This document shows positions 54,815 through 64,000 of a DNA stretch of 64,000 nucleotides, one piece after another (within the stretch, counting starts at the first letter, position 1; every line of letters begins with the position of its first letter). The notes under the pieces were generated by a model, which had not been told where the DNA came from, did not search any database, and was given only the letters and a program-made list of their open reading frames with translations. The stretch is from Saccharospirillum impatiens DSM 12546 (lineage in GTDB: Bacteria; Pseudomonadota; Gammaproteobacteria; Pseudomonadales; Natronospirillaceae), in contig NZ_AUIH01000007.1 of assembly GCF_000423605.1 (NCBI RefSeq), forward strand, positions 1 to 64,000, read 5' to 3'. A program made the position numbers and the translations under genes.

Positions 54815-55094
54815 TCTGTGGATAAGTCTCTGGACAAGCCTTGGGTAGTTGGCGCAAGCGCCCGGTAAGCGGCCATTGCGCGCACCGGGTGGAAAATGAA
54901 TCAACACCGCAAATGCTTTTAAAATCAGAACGTTAGGGCGCAGCATCCAGTCAGCATTCGCCGTGAAGTCAGACGGCATGAGTATCTGGCCCAATGTGAA
55001 TAAAACGCATGGACACGCCGGTTCACCGTCAGAACCGGGCTATTTTACGACCTGGCTATCCCCGATGACCAGGAGGCCTATTTAGGAGAATGTC

Positions 55095-55661
55095 ATGAAG
55101 AAAGAAGAAGAACGCAGTTTCGATCCGGTTGCTGATCGTCTGGTGCAGTCACGCAAGGTGCTCATTTGTGAAGAAATCAACCAGTCGATGGCCAAAAAAG
55201 TCATAGGACAGTTGTTGGCGATGGCCGATGAGTCCAACGAAGACATCCATCTGTTCATCAACAGCCAGGGCGGTCACGTCGAAGCCGGAGACAGCATTCA
55301 CGACATCATTCAGTATGTCGATGCGCGCGTAAAAGTGATCGGTACCGGCTACGTGGCCAGCGCCGGCACGCACATCTTCCTCGCGGCGGACAAGGAAGAC
55401 CGGTATTGCCTGCCCAACACACGCTTTCTGATTCACCAACCCTCAGGCGGCGTAGGCGGCCAGGCGAGCGACATCGCGATTCAGGCCGAACAGATTATTC
55501 GCATGCGTGAACGTCTGGCACAGATCATCGCCAACGCGACCGGTCAGCCCATTGAGCGTGTGCGCACAGACATTGAACGCGACCGCTGGATGACTACCAC
55601 TGAAGCCATTGAGTACGGCATTGTCAGCAAAGTTATTCGGTCATCGAAAGAGATCAGCTAA
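55095..55661 (+). CDS. ClpP-family serine protease paralogue
   Basis: A 188-residue ClpP-type subunit. The catalytic triad can be placed at Ser89 (G-Y-V-A-S-A-G-T-H), His114 (L-I-H-Q-P-S-G-G) and Asp163 (E-R-D-R-W-M). It differs from housekeeping ClpP in the S-A-G instead of S-M-G nucleophile elbow, a Lys/Glu-rich N-terminus lacking the usual axial loop, and the absence of clpX or tig nearby. It may form a separate oligomer or a mixed ClpP ring. A strong terminator follows. Confidence 0.9.
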   Translation: MKKEEERSFDPVADRLVQSRKVLICEEINQSMAKKVIGQLLAMADESNEDIHLFINSQGGHVEAGDSIHDIIQYVDARVKVIGTGYVASAGTHIFLAADKEDRYCLPNTRFLIHQPSGGVGGQASDIAIQAEQIIRMRERLAQIIANATGQPIERVRTDIERDRWMTTTEAIEYGIVSKVIRSSKEIS

Positions 55662-55713
55662 CACCAGCCGGGCAGGCCAGCGAAATAACGTTGGACTGCC
55701 ATTTTACAGCCAC

Positions 55714-55744
55714 AAAAAAGCCCGGACAGTGCCGGGCTTTTTTT
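55714..55744. terminator. Bidirectional intrinsic terminator between the clpP paralogue and rpmG
   Basis: GCCCGG (55720-55725) pairs with CCGGGC (55732-55737), flanked by six A (55714-55719) and seven T (55738-55744). It serves the clpP-like gene on the plus strand and rpmG on the minus strand. Confidence 0.93.
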
Positions 55745-55761
55745 GTTCAATAGCGCAAAAG

Positions 55762-55917
55762 TTACTTGATTTTGGCTTCTTTGAACATAACGTGCTTGCG
55801 AACCACCGGATCAAACTTTTTGAATTCCAGTTTGTCGGGTGAGTTACGCTTGTTCTTGTCTGTAGTGTAGAAGTAGCCAGTGCCAGCGCTGGATACCAAC
55901 TTGATCTTGTCACGCAT
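55762..55917 (-). CDS. rpmG: 50S ribosomal protein L33
   Basis: A 51-residue protein reading [20 protein letters not shown] and continuing [17 protein letters not shown] ... F-K-E-A-K-I-K, a clear L33 of the cysteine-free (zinc-independent) type. GGAG lies seven bases before ATG 55917. It follows rpmB by 11 bases in the usual rpmB-rpmG operon. Confidence 0.97.
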   Translation of the reverse strand: MRDKIKLVSSAGTGYFYTTDKNKRNSPDKLEFKKFDPVVRKHVMFKEAKIK

Positions 55918-55928
55918 GGTTTGGCTCC

Positions 55929-56165
55929 TTAAATCTTGTCGCCACGGGCACGAACGTCAGCCAGTACGGCCTCGATGCCCTTCTTGTCGATGATGCGCAT
56001 GCCTTTTGAAGAGACACGCAGTTTTACAAAACGCTTCTCACCCTCTACCCAAAAACGGTGAGTGTGCAGGTTCGGCAGGAACCGACGCTTGGTTTTGACA
56101 TGTGAGTGGGAAACATTATTCCCGGTTACAGGACGCTTTCCCGTAACTTGGCAAACTCTGGACAT
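55929..56165 (-). CDS. rpmB: 50S ribosomal protein L28
   Basis: A 78-residue L28: [20 protein letters not shown] at the start, then [13 protein letters not shown] and [16 protein letters not shown]. The length equals E. coli L28. GGAGGCGA precedes ATG 56165 by eight bases. First gene of rpmB-rpmG with its own promoter. Confidence 0.97.
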   Translation of the reverse strand: MSRVCQVTGKRPVTGNNVSHSHVKTKRRFLPNLHTHRFWVEGEKRFVKLRVSSKGMRIIDKKGIEAVLADVRARGDKI

Positions 56166-56271
56166 TATTAATCGCCTCCGATTCTTCGGTGCCACCGAGG
56201 TTAAACATAAACCGATCGACCCCCCGAAATGTATTGGTTCGGTCGTTTCTAACCCCCGATCCGCACTTTTG

Positions 56272-56286
56272 ATCCGGGGCCCGGAT
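56272..56286. promoter_or_regulatory. Palindrome in the rpmB leader
   Basis: ATCCGGG-G-CCCGGAT is a perfect 7+1+7 palindrome just downstream of the predicted rpmB transcription start. It could be an operator or, in RNA, part of a leader hairpin. No regulator can be named. Confidence 0.35.
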
Positions 56287-56300
56287 AAAATGAGGCGCGA

Positions 56301-56329
56301 TTTATACCAGAACACGCCCCCAAGCTCAA
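56301..56329 (-). promoter_or_regulatory. Predicted rpmB-rpmG promoter
   Basis: On the minus strand TTGAGC (56324-56329) and TATAAA (56301-56306) are spaced by 17 bases. The start would be near 56294, leaving a leader of about 130 bases to rpmB. Confidence 0.6.
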
Positions 56330-56370
56330 GAGAAAGCGGCGAATAAATGATCTAAACAGGTATTGATACA

Positions 56371-56556
56371 CAAGTTTCGGAGTTCGGTTTGGTTGGGTGG
56401 CATTGGCCCGCGCCAGCTCCCGGTGGGCCCTCTGCGGGGTCGGCGTAAATCCATCCCTGGAGCCTAGACCGCAGCATCCCTGCTGCGGACTCCCCCGCAG
56501 AGGGTCCACCGGCAGCTGGCGCTCGTTACGTGCAAACTCCGAAACCGGAGTACTTG
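56371..56556 (+). repeat. Nested-palindrome repeat, copy 10
   Basis: Arms 56410-56439 and 56493-56522 pair over 30 bases with few mismatches; CTCTGCGGGG with CCCCGCAGAG and GCGCCAGCT with AGCTGGCGC are perfect. A gapped outer pair (CAAGTTTCGGAGTTCGG near 56371; the partner ends at 56556 with ACTTG) extends it. The core is GTCGGCGTAAATCCATCC, GGAGCCTAGA, hairpin CCGCAGCAT-CC-CTGCTGCGG-like. It ends four bases before the radC stop, between co-directional radC and rpmB. Confidence 0.9.
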
Positions 56557-56559
56557 ACC

Positions 56560-57234
56560 CTATATCCAGCCACGCTCTGCAAAACTCACCACCACACCGG
56601 CACCCACCACCATATGATCCAGCACCCGCACATCGATGGCCCGCAGTGACTCCACCAGCCGGTCCGTAATCTGCCGGTCGGCCTGGCTGGGCTCGGCCAC
56701 GCCGCTGGGGTGGTTGTGAGCCAGTATGACCGCCGCTGCATTGTGTTTGAGGGCGGTACGCACCACTTCGCGAGGGTACACCGCCGCGCCGTCTATGGTG
56801 CCGCTGAACAAAGGCTCGTATTGCAGCACCCGATGCTGATTATCGAGCCAGATGCAGGCGAATACCTCGTGTGGCAGACCGCGCATCTGCGCCAGCAAGT
56901 ATTGGCGGGTGTCACCCGGCGATGTCAGCGACGGCGAGGTTTTCAGTTCATCCAGCAAATAGCGCCGGCTCATTTCGAGTACGGCCTGCAGCTGCACGAA
57001 CTTGGCTGAGCCCAACCCCTTGCCCTGACAGAAGCGGGCCTGGTCGGCCGCCAACAGCGTTCCCAGGCTGCCGTAATCGGTCAGTAGCTGGCGCGCCAGA
57101 TCAACCGCGGTGACGCCGGGCAGGCCGGTGCGAAGAAAGATGGCCAGCAATTCTGCATCGGTCAGGGCGCTGGCCCCGCGTTGCAGCAGTTTCTCTCGAG
57201 GCCGGTCTGAAGCCGGCCAGTCCTTGATTGACAT
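56560..57234 (-). CDS. radC: RadC family JAB-domain protein
   Basis: A 224-residue protein with an N-terminal helix-hairpin-helix-like region (M-S-I-K-D-W-P-x-x-x-R-P-R-E-K-L-L) and a C-terminal JAB1/MPN metalloprotease-like domain with the JAMM motif H-N-H-P-S-G-x-x-x-P-S-x-x-D. Despite its name it has no proven role in radiation repair. The frame extends to 57579, across coaBC, but ATG 57234 with GGAC upstream gives the E. coli length (222). Divergent from coaBC as in E. coli. Confidence 0.95.
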   Translation of the reverse strand: MSIKDWPASDRPREKLLQRGASALTDAELLAIFLRTGLPGVTAVDLARQLLTDYGSLGTLLAADQARFCQGKGLGSAKFVQLQAVLEMSRRYLLDELKTSPSLTSPGDTRQYLLAQMRGLPHEVFACIWLDNQHRVLQYEPLFSGTIDGAAVYPREVVRTALKHNAAAVILAHNHPSGVAEPSQADRQITDRLVESLRAIDVRVLDHMVVGAGVVVSFAERGWI

Positions 57235-57319
57235 AGTAACGTCCTTTTCAGACAGACACTCCCGTCTGCCAGGTGCGAAGCGGGCACTCAAACTGAGCAA
57301 CCAAGCGCCTCGCTGTGAT

Positions 57320-57343
57320 GAATACCAATCCCTTATGGTATTC
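57320..57343. promoter_or_regulatory. Inverted repeat in the radC-coaBC divergent promoter region
   Basis: GAATACCA (57320-57327) and TGGTATTC (57336-57343) form a perfect 8-bp inverted repeat around an 8-base spacer, 33 bases before the coaBC ATG and 86 bases before radC. Operator or cruciform; no regulator assigned. Confidence 0.4.
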
Positions 57344-57375
57344 TTGCCCTCTATTTTGAGTGGCAGAGCGCGAGC

Positions 57376-58602
57376 ATGCAAACCCCGAATCTGGAGACCC
57401 TGGCCGGCAAGCGGATCATTGTCGGCATCACTGGTGGTATTGCCGCGTACAAATCGGCTGAGCTGGTGCGCGAGCTGGTACGGGCTGATGCCGAAGTTCG
57501 GGTGGTGATGACCGACGCGGCCCGCGAATTCATCACCCCGCTGACGATGCAGGCGCTCAGCGGAAACCCCGTGCATCACTCATTGCTCGACGAAGCCGCG
57601 GAGATGGGCATGGGCCACATCGAACTGGCCCGCTGGGCCGACCTGCTATTGATCGCGCCCGCCACTGCGGACTTTATTGCCCACCTGGCGGCAGGCTCCG
57701 GTCACGATTTGCTCAGCACCCTCTGGCTGGCCACTACGGCGCAGCGTGCTCTGGCGCCGGCCATGAACGAAAAAATGTGGCTGAACGCGGCCACCCAGGC
57801 CAATGTTGCCCGGTTGCAGCAACTGTACCCCACGCTCGCCTGGTTCGGACCCGACGCCGGTCAGCAAGCCTGCGGAGATGTAGGTCCGGGCCGCATGCTC
57901 GAACCCCATAACCTGGCCGAACTGGCAGGCGGTTTGTTCCACAGCGGCAGTTTAACCGGCAAACGGGTGGTGATTACCGCCGGCCCGACCCGTGAGGCCC
58001 TGGACCCGGTGCGGTATCTGAGCAACCACAGCAGCGGCAAAATGGGCTTTGCCCTGGCGCAGGCCGCTGCTGAGGCCGGCGCCCGTGTCACGCTCATCGC
58101 CGGGCCGGTGCACCTGCCGACACCCGACCGGGTCAGCCGTATAGACGTGATCAGTGCTCAACAAATGTATGACGCCGCTCTCGGTGAGCTGGGGGATGTC
58201 GATGTATTCATCGGCACGGCAGCCGTGGCTGACTACAGGCCCGCTGAAGCGGCAAACCAGAAGCTGAAGAAGGTACCCGGCTCCGAACACCTGACGCTGC
58301 AGCTGGTTCAAAACCCGGACATCATAGCGACCGTAGCCAGCCACCCGGAGCGCCCGGCTTGCGTGATCGCATTCGCCGCCGAGACCCATGAGGTTGAAGC
58401 CTACGCCCGTGCCAAACTGACCCGTAAACAGGTCGACTGGGTCGTCGCCAACGACGTTTCCCGAACGGACATTGCCTTTGGCAGCGACCAGAACGAAATC
58501 CTGTTGGTTGGGCGGGAGCGTGAAGAAGCCTTTGGGCCCGCCTCGAAAAGCGCCGTCGCACGCTTTATTATCGCGGCCATTGCCGGACAACACCCGACCT
58601 GA
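57376..58602 (+). CDS. coaBC: Coenzyme A biosynthesis bifunctional protein CoaBC
   Basis: A 408-residue fusion. The N-terminal CoaC domain (phosphopantothenoylcysteine decarboxylase) shows [12 protein letters not shown], the H-x-E-L-A-R-W-A-D active-site histidine region and A-P-A-M-N-x-x-M-W. The C-terminal CoaB ligase shows I-T-A-G-P-T-R-E[17 protein letters not shown]. The intervening G-Q-Q-A-C-G-D-x-G-x-G-R-M carries the conserved cysteine. It heads the coaBC-dut cluster. Confidence 0.97.
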   Translation: MQTPNLETLAGKRIIVGITGGIAAYKSAELVRELVRADAEVRVVMTDAAREFITPLTMQALSGNPVHHSLLDEAAEMGMGHIELARWADLLLIAPATADFIAHLAAGSGHDLLSTLWLATTAQRALAPAMNEKMWLNAATQANVARLQQLYPTLAWFGPDAGQQACGDVGPGRMLEPHNLAELAGGLFHSGSLTGKRVVITAGPTREALDPVRYLSNHSSGKMGFALAQAAAEAGARVTLIAGPVHLPTPDRVSRIDVISAQQMYDAALGELGDVDVFIGTAAVADYRPAEAANQKLKKVPGSEHLTLQLVQNPDIIATVASHPERPACVIAFAAETHEVEAYARAKLTRKQVDWVVANDVSRTDIAFGSDQNEILLVGREREEAFGPASKSAVARFIIAAIAGQHPT

Positions 58603-58630
58603 CAACCAAACCGCTGGAACCCGAACCCTG

Positions 58631-59089
58631 ATGAAAAAACCGCTGAAAATCAAAAAACTCGATGCCCGCCTGGGCGATACCCTGCCATTGCCTCAATACG
58701 GGACCGAGGGCTCCGCCGGACTTGATCTGCGCGCCTGCCTGGATGAGCCGCTGACACTGAAACCCGGTCAGACCGAACTGATCGGCACCGGCCTTGCCAT
58801 TTACGTCGAAGACCCGGCCTACGCCGCAATGATATTGCCGCGCTCCGGGCTCGGTCACAAACATGGCATCGTGCTGGGTAACCTGGTGGGCCTGATCGAC
58901 AGCGACTATCAGGGGCAACTGATGGTCTCATGCTGGAACCGCAGTGCCACCGAGTTCACCGTTGAGCCCGGTGAGCGCATCGCCCAACTGGTACTGGTAC
59001 CGGTAGTACAGGCCGATTTCCAGTGGGTAGAAAGCTTCGAGGAAACCGAACGGGGGGCTGGTGGTTTCGGTCACACCGGTCGACATTAG
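58631..59089 (+). CDS. dut: dUTP diphosphatase Dut
   Basis: A 152-residue trimeric dUTPase. Motifs: [36 protein letters not shown] and the flexible C-terminal [10 protein letters not shown]. It limits uracil in DNA and supplies dUMP. ATG 58631 is used; the frame open from 58472 overlaps coaBC and is not conserved. It follows coaBC by 28 bases, an arrangement shared with E. coli and Pseudomonas. Confidence 0.97.
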   Translation: MKKPLKIKKLDARLGDTLPLPQYGTEGSAGLDLRACLDEPLTLKPGQTELIGTGLAIYVEDPAYAAMILPRSGLGHKHGIVLGNLVGLIDSDYQGQLMVSCWNRSATEFTVEPGERIAQLVLVPVVQADFQWVESFEETERGAGGFGHTGRH

Positions 59090-59239
59090 TCGGAATTGTT
59101 CAACAAGGCTTAACCTGTCACTGAGCTTGGGCTAAAGTAGCTGAAGGAAGTGAGCGATCACTGCACCCGGTAATGCGCCGGGGCGCAAGGTCGCTCGAAT
59201 TCACGATGTATTCAACCATCCTCTTTTAAGGAATTGTCT

Positions 59240-61819
59240 GTGGCGTTACTCGGCAATAAGAAGAACAAACCCAAAGCCAGTGAGAAGGCGACTCCGAGCA
59301 CCTCAGGCAATGCGGCCAATCGCAGCGTTTTCACCTACCTGCTGGTGCCCATGCTGGCCATTGCCCTGTCGATCGGAGCGTCGGCCTGGTGGGTCATCAA
59401 CCAGGCCATTGGCCCGGTCAACGAAACTCACCAGCAGCAACTGATCAGCCAGGTTGGAGAGCAGTACGAAGCCTATTTCAACAACGTACTGAGTCAGCAC
59501 CGTTCACTGATGCAACGTCTGGCCAGCGGTGACCCGTTGATCGAGCTGGTGCAAAGCGCCAGCCGGGCCGAGCTCGATAACGCCGAGGCTCGCCTGGTCA
59601 ATAACCTGCCTTATGGGCTAGCAGTGCATCTTTTCCCGCTTGGCCAGGCGTCACAACAACCGGAAGCTATGCCGCCGCTCGCCTTTGCCGGCATGGACAT
59701 GATCCAGCGCACGGAGCAGGGACAAAACCTGCCCTGGGAGGCCCATCAGGTAAACGGTGAACCCTACCTGCATTCAGTCATCGCGATCCGCAACGGAACG
59801 GGCACTCTGATCGGCACACTCAGCGTCAGTCAGGACATGGCCTACCTGGAAGAGTCTCTGAACGGTATCAACAGCAACCAGGGTAACGTTGTGGTGGTGC
59901 AACAGTTTCAGGGCGGTGGCCAACAAACCCTGCTGACCTACGGGGTGAAAACCTCGAACCCGGTGCGCACCCTGCGCTCGGATAACCCGAACTGGTCGCT
60001 GACCTTCCAGCCCTCGGATGAACTGGCGCAATCGACCGTGTTTGCCGCGACCAACCTGTGGGCAACCTTCGGTCTGATTTTCGCCATTGCACTGGCCTCA
60101 CTGTTGGTTGCTGCAAACCGGTTGCAATCAGCCATGCGACACGACGCGAACCTGTTCGCCCGCTTTATTCAGCGTGTACTGAGTAATCAGTCGGTTGACA
60201 ACCAACCCTACCGCCTGGGTCTGTTTAACTCCCTGGCGAAAAGCGTTAATCGGTTGCGCATGGGCAAGGGGGCTCGCCCCAGCGCGCCCGCCATGGTCTC
60301 GCAGGGTGGCCAACCGTTTGCTCAGACGCCACCACCGTTGCCCCAGGCCGAAGAAGTCGACAGTGATTTCGACGTCAGCATGCTCGAAAGCGACGACGAC
60401 CTGCTGGGTATGGATTCCCCCGCTCCCATGCAAATGGGCCACAGCTCTCCCGTGTCGGCCGAGATATTCCGGGCGTACGACATTCGCGGCATAATGGGTG
60501 AAACCCTCGACAGTGACATCGCCCGCAAGATCGGGCTGGGCATTGGCAGCGAAGCGTTGGACCGGGGCGAACAAACCGTGGTTGTGGCGCGCGATGGCCG
60601 ACTGTCGAGCCCGGAGCTGAGCAAAGCACTGATTGCCGGACTGACCGCCAGCGGACGCGATGTCATCGACATTGGCGTGGTGCCGACACCACTGGCTTAC
60701 TTCGCTACCCACACCCTGGGTACCCCGTCCTGTGTGATGGTCACCGGCAGCCACAACCCCAGCAACTATAATGGCTTCAAAGTCGTACTGGCCAGCAACA
60801 CCCTGACAACCGACGAAATCATGGGCTTGCACCGGCGCATAGAAGAAGAACGCTTTCACAGCGGCAATGGCACCATCACCAGCAACGAAATCACACCCAG
60901 CTACATCAATCGGGTCACTGAAGACGTTAAGGTCTCTCGCCCCCTCAAGGTAGTCATCGATTGCGGTAACGGTGTCGCCGGCAACATCGCGCCCAAGCTG
61001 ATCAAATCACTCGGTTGCCACGTTCTGCCCCTGTATTGCGACGTCGACGGCAATTTCCCGAATCACCATCCAGACCCGAGCGACCCCAAGAACCTGCAAG
61101 ACCTGGCCCGTACTGTTATTGAAACCCGCGCCGACATCGGCCTGGCATTCGACGGCGACGGCGACCGCATCGGGCTGGTCACCAACTCGGGCAAGATCAT
61201 TCCCGCTGACCGTCTGTTGATGCTTCTGGCCAAGGACATCATTACCCGCAACCCGGGTGCGACCGTGATCTACGACGTCAAATGCAGTCGTCGTCTGCAG
61301 GGGCTGATTGTCGGATACGGCGGCAAGCCGTTGATGTGGAAAACCGGTCACTCGCACATCAAACGCAAGATGAAAGAAGTCAATGCGTTGCTGGCCGGTG
61401 AAATGAGCGGACACATCTTCTACAAGGAGCGCTGGTATGGTTTTGACGACGCGCTCTACACGGCTTGTCGTCTGCTGGAAATCATATCCACACGCAGCGA
61501 CAACCTGGATGCGCTCTTCGGCAGTTTCCCGGAAGACATCAACACCCCGGAAATGAACATTTCAGCTCCGGACGACCGCAAATTCCGCATTGTCGAGCAA
61601 CTGCAGCGCAACGCCGCCTTTCCCGGCGGTCGCATCACCGACATCGACGGGTTACGCGTCGACTTCCCGGACGGCTGGGGCCTGGTACGCGCCTCCAATA
61701 CCTCGCCCAAGCTAGTCTGCCGGTTCGAGGCCGATACCGATCAGGCGCTGTCGCGCATTCAGGATGCCTTCCGCTCGCAACTGGAAGCCGTTGACAGCCA
61801 GTTACAGATTCCCTTTTAA
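59240..61819 (+). CDS. algC: Phosphomannomutase/phosphoglucomutase AlgC, long membrane-anchored form
   Basis: An 859-residue protein. Residues 1-400 hold two transmembrane helices (about 33-55 and 272-295) around a periplasmic sensor-like domain, then a Pro/Glu/Asp-rich linker. Residues 405-859 are a complete alpha-D-phosphohexomutase: phosphoserine loop T-G-S-H-N-P (about 502-507), metal loop D-G-D-G-D-R (about 638-643), sugar loop G-E-M-S-G-H and C-terminal phosphate loop R-A-S-N-T-S-P. It feeds GDP-mannose, LPS and exopolysaccharide synthesis. GTG 59240 has AAGGAA six bases upstream; a TTG at 59234 is too close to it. coaBC-dut-algC-argB order matches Pseudomonas. Confidence 0.95.
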   Translation: MALLGNKKNKPKASEKATPSTSGNAANRSVFTYLLVPMLAIALSIGASAWWVINQAIGPVNETHQQQLISQVGEQYEAYFNNVLSQHRSLMQRLASGDPLIELVQSASRAELDNAEARLVNNLPYGLAVHLFPLGQASQQPEAMPPLAFAGMDMIQRTEQGQNLPWEAHQVNGEPYLHSVIAIRNGTGTLIGTLSVSQDMAYLEESLNGINSNQGNVVVVQQFQGGGQQTLLTYGVKTSNPVRTLRSDNPNWSLTFQPSDELAQSTVFAATNLWATFGLIFAIALASLLVAANRLQSAMRHDANLFARFIQRVLSNQSVDNQPYRLGLFNSLAKSVNRLRMGKGARPSAPAMVSQGGQPFAQTPPPLPQAEEVDSDFDVSMLESDDDLLGMDSPAPMQMGHSSPVSAEIFRAYDIRGIMGETLDSDIARKIGLGIGSEALDRGEQTVVVARDGRLSSPELSKALIAGLTASGRDVIDIGVVPTPLAYFATHTLGTPSCVMVTGSHNPSNYNGFKVVLASNTLTTDEIMGLHRRIEEERFHSGNGTITSNEITPSYINRVTEDVKVSRPLKVVIDCGNGVAGNIAPKLIKSLGCHVLPLYCDVDGNFPNHHPDPSDPKNLQDLARTVIETRADIGLAFDGDGDRIGLVTNSGKIIPADRLLMLLAKDIITRNPGATVIYDVKCSRRLQGLIVGYGGKPLMWKTGHSHIKRKMKEVNALLAGEMSGHIFYKERWYGFDDALYTACRLLEIISTRSDNLDALFGSFPEDINTPEMNISAPDDRKFRIVEQLQRNAAFPGGRITDIDGLRVDFPDGWGLVRASNTSPKLVCRFEADTDQALSRIQDAFRSQLEAVDSQLQIPF

Positions 61820-61891
61820 TGCGCCGTTTTCTGGAAAGGGCCGGGCAGGTCGAGTAACCCGACGCCTGGCCATCCTGCCCCGGACTGGTAA

Positions 61892-63504
<1,613 letters not shown>

Positions 63505-63604
63505 ACGTTCGCGCTAACAGGAGTTTGCACCGGCACCAGTGTGCCGGTGGTTCAATTCATGCCGCGCACTGCAACCAAGTTTTGTGCATGACCGACTAGC
63601 CGGA

Positions 63605-64000
63605 TCAAAACCGGATTTTCAGACCGGTACCAATCCGCGTGTTGTTGCCCGCGCTTTCCTCCGGCAGAAAGACCTCGCCAAAGTTATAGGCACTGACCTG
63701 ATTGGTGAAACGAATCTCATGCATAGCTGCAAACATCAGCTGAGTTTCATCAATGGTGTCCGCGTCGTTCTCCTGAGCGGCGTAACCACCGGTCAACCGA
63801 AGCCGGGTATTCCAACGGGATATATCCAGAGGCATCTCGGCAAAACCCAGAAAACTGGTGCCGTTCAAGTCCTGGTCGGCATTGCCGGCAAACTGTAACA
63901 GGCCACCCACGGTGATTTCATTCAAATAATACTCACCCACCAGACGGAATAACTGGGTACTGCCATTGGATCCGTTCACTTCAAACGCACCCGATACACT
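63605..64000 (-). CDS. Outer-membrane beta-barrel protein, C-terminal part
   Basis: The frame is open through the right edge, so only 131 C-terminal residues are seen. Alternating polar/aromatic strands (L-F-R-L-V-G-E-Y-Y, V-G-G-L-L-Q-F-A-G, R-L-R-L-T-G-G-Y, Q-L-M-F-A-A-M-H-E-I-R-F) end in T-R-I-G-T-G-L-K-I-R-F, with the terminal Phe used for BAM recognition. The porin or channel type cannot be decided. A 100-bp gap separates it from convergent slmA. Confidence 0.8.
   Translation of the reverse strand, partial: SVSGAFEVNGSNGSTQLFRLVGEYYLNEITVGGLLQFAGNADQDLNGTSFLGFAEMPLDISRWNTRLRLTGGYAAQENDADTIDETQLMFAAMHEIRFTNQVSAYNFGEVFLPEESAGNNTRIGTGLKIRF

Noticed and set aside
59150-59161. GTGAGCGATCAC as a SlmA-binding site near slmA
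   Set aside because: It matches the GTGAGTACTCAC consensus at only nine of twelve positions, and the central bases differ; a chance match is likely.

Overview
This window reads as a chromosomal segment of a GC-rich gammaproteobacterium from the Pseudomonas/Oceanospirillales side of the class. The inference rests on gene order: ubiE-ubiJ-ubiB-hisE-tatABC, hemB-trxA-rho, an Rsd/AlgQ-AlgP-TIGR02444-YheS neighbourhood, and rpmB-rpmG-radC-coaBC-dut-algC-argB-slmA all resemble pseudomonad arrangements, with enough rearrangement to suggest a different genus. No rRNA, tRNA, CRISPR array or prophage was seen.

Layout. 1-2.1 kb is an AT-rich accessory edge: the right end of an IS66 element inserted into a lipoprotein gene, plus an unrecognised lipoprotein. 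2.1-9.9 kb holds housekeeping and small genes (DUF3179, MAPEG, yjdM, ppx, a gamma-type carbonic anhydrase homologue, a DUF1127 protein with an elaborate leader, yaeQ, dbpA). 9.9-15.7 kb contains a zinc-acquisition operon (ZrgA/DUF2796, ABC ATPase, FtsX-type permease, DUF3299) with a Zur-like palindrome over its promoter, and a divergent AEC transporter. 15.9-27.9 kb carries an oxidoreductase, tatABC, hisE, ubiquinone genes ubiBJE, hemB, trxA, rho, mutM and pdxH. 28-38.5 kb has tryptophan dioxygenase, a diguanylate cyclase and a large alpha-2-macroglobulin/pbpC pair. 38.7-46.9 kb has a SelD fusion overlapping mnmH (tRNA selenation), tex and gshA. 47-55 kb collects stationary-phase or nucleoid-type genes (an RMF-like protein behind a perfect CRP site, a secreted FliL-like protein, Rsd, a WD40 lipoprotein, an orphan ParA, an AlgP-like histone mimic), then yheS and a ClpP paralogue. 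55.7-63.5 kb is rpmG-rpmB-radC / coaBC-dut-algC-argB-slmA. An outer-membrane beta-barrel gene runs off the right edge.

The most striking feature is a family of ten dispersed intergenic elements (about 110-210 bp each, starting near 7.9, 15.7, 19.5, 22.8, 26.2, 38.5, 42.1, 42.3, 45.2 and 56.4 kb). Each has a conserved asymmetric core with a small hairpin, enclosed in long inverted-repeat arms. The arms differ from locus to locus but remain complementary to each other within each copy, and in several copies a second, fully locus-specific inverted repeat lies further out. The core hairpin also varies by paired changes. The copies occur between convergent, divergent and co-directional genes in both orientations and lack U-tracts, so they are not simple terminators. 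I do not recognise the family; it is the best candidate here for an undescribed system. A different REP-like palindrome cluster lies at 27.9-28.1 kb.

Non-ATG starts with good Shine-Dalgarno spacing are frequent (TTG for hemB, gshA, the diguanylate cyclase, and the RMF-like and FliL-like genes; GTG for dbpA, mnmH, algC and the AEC transporter). All functional calls come from reading protein motifs by eye; no database search was run.
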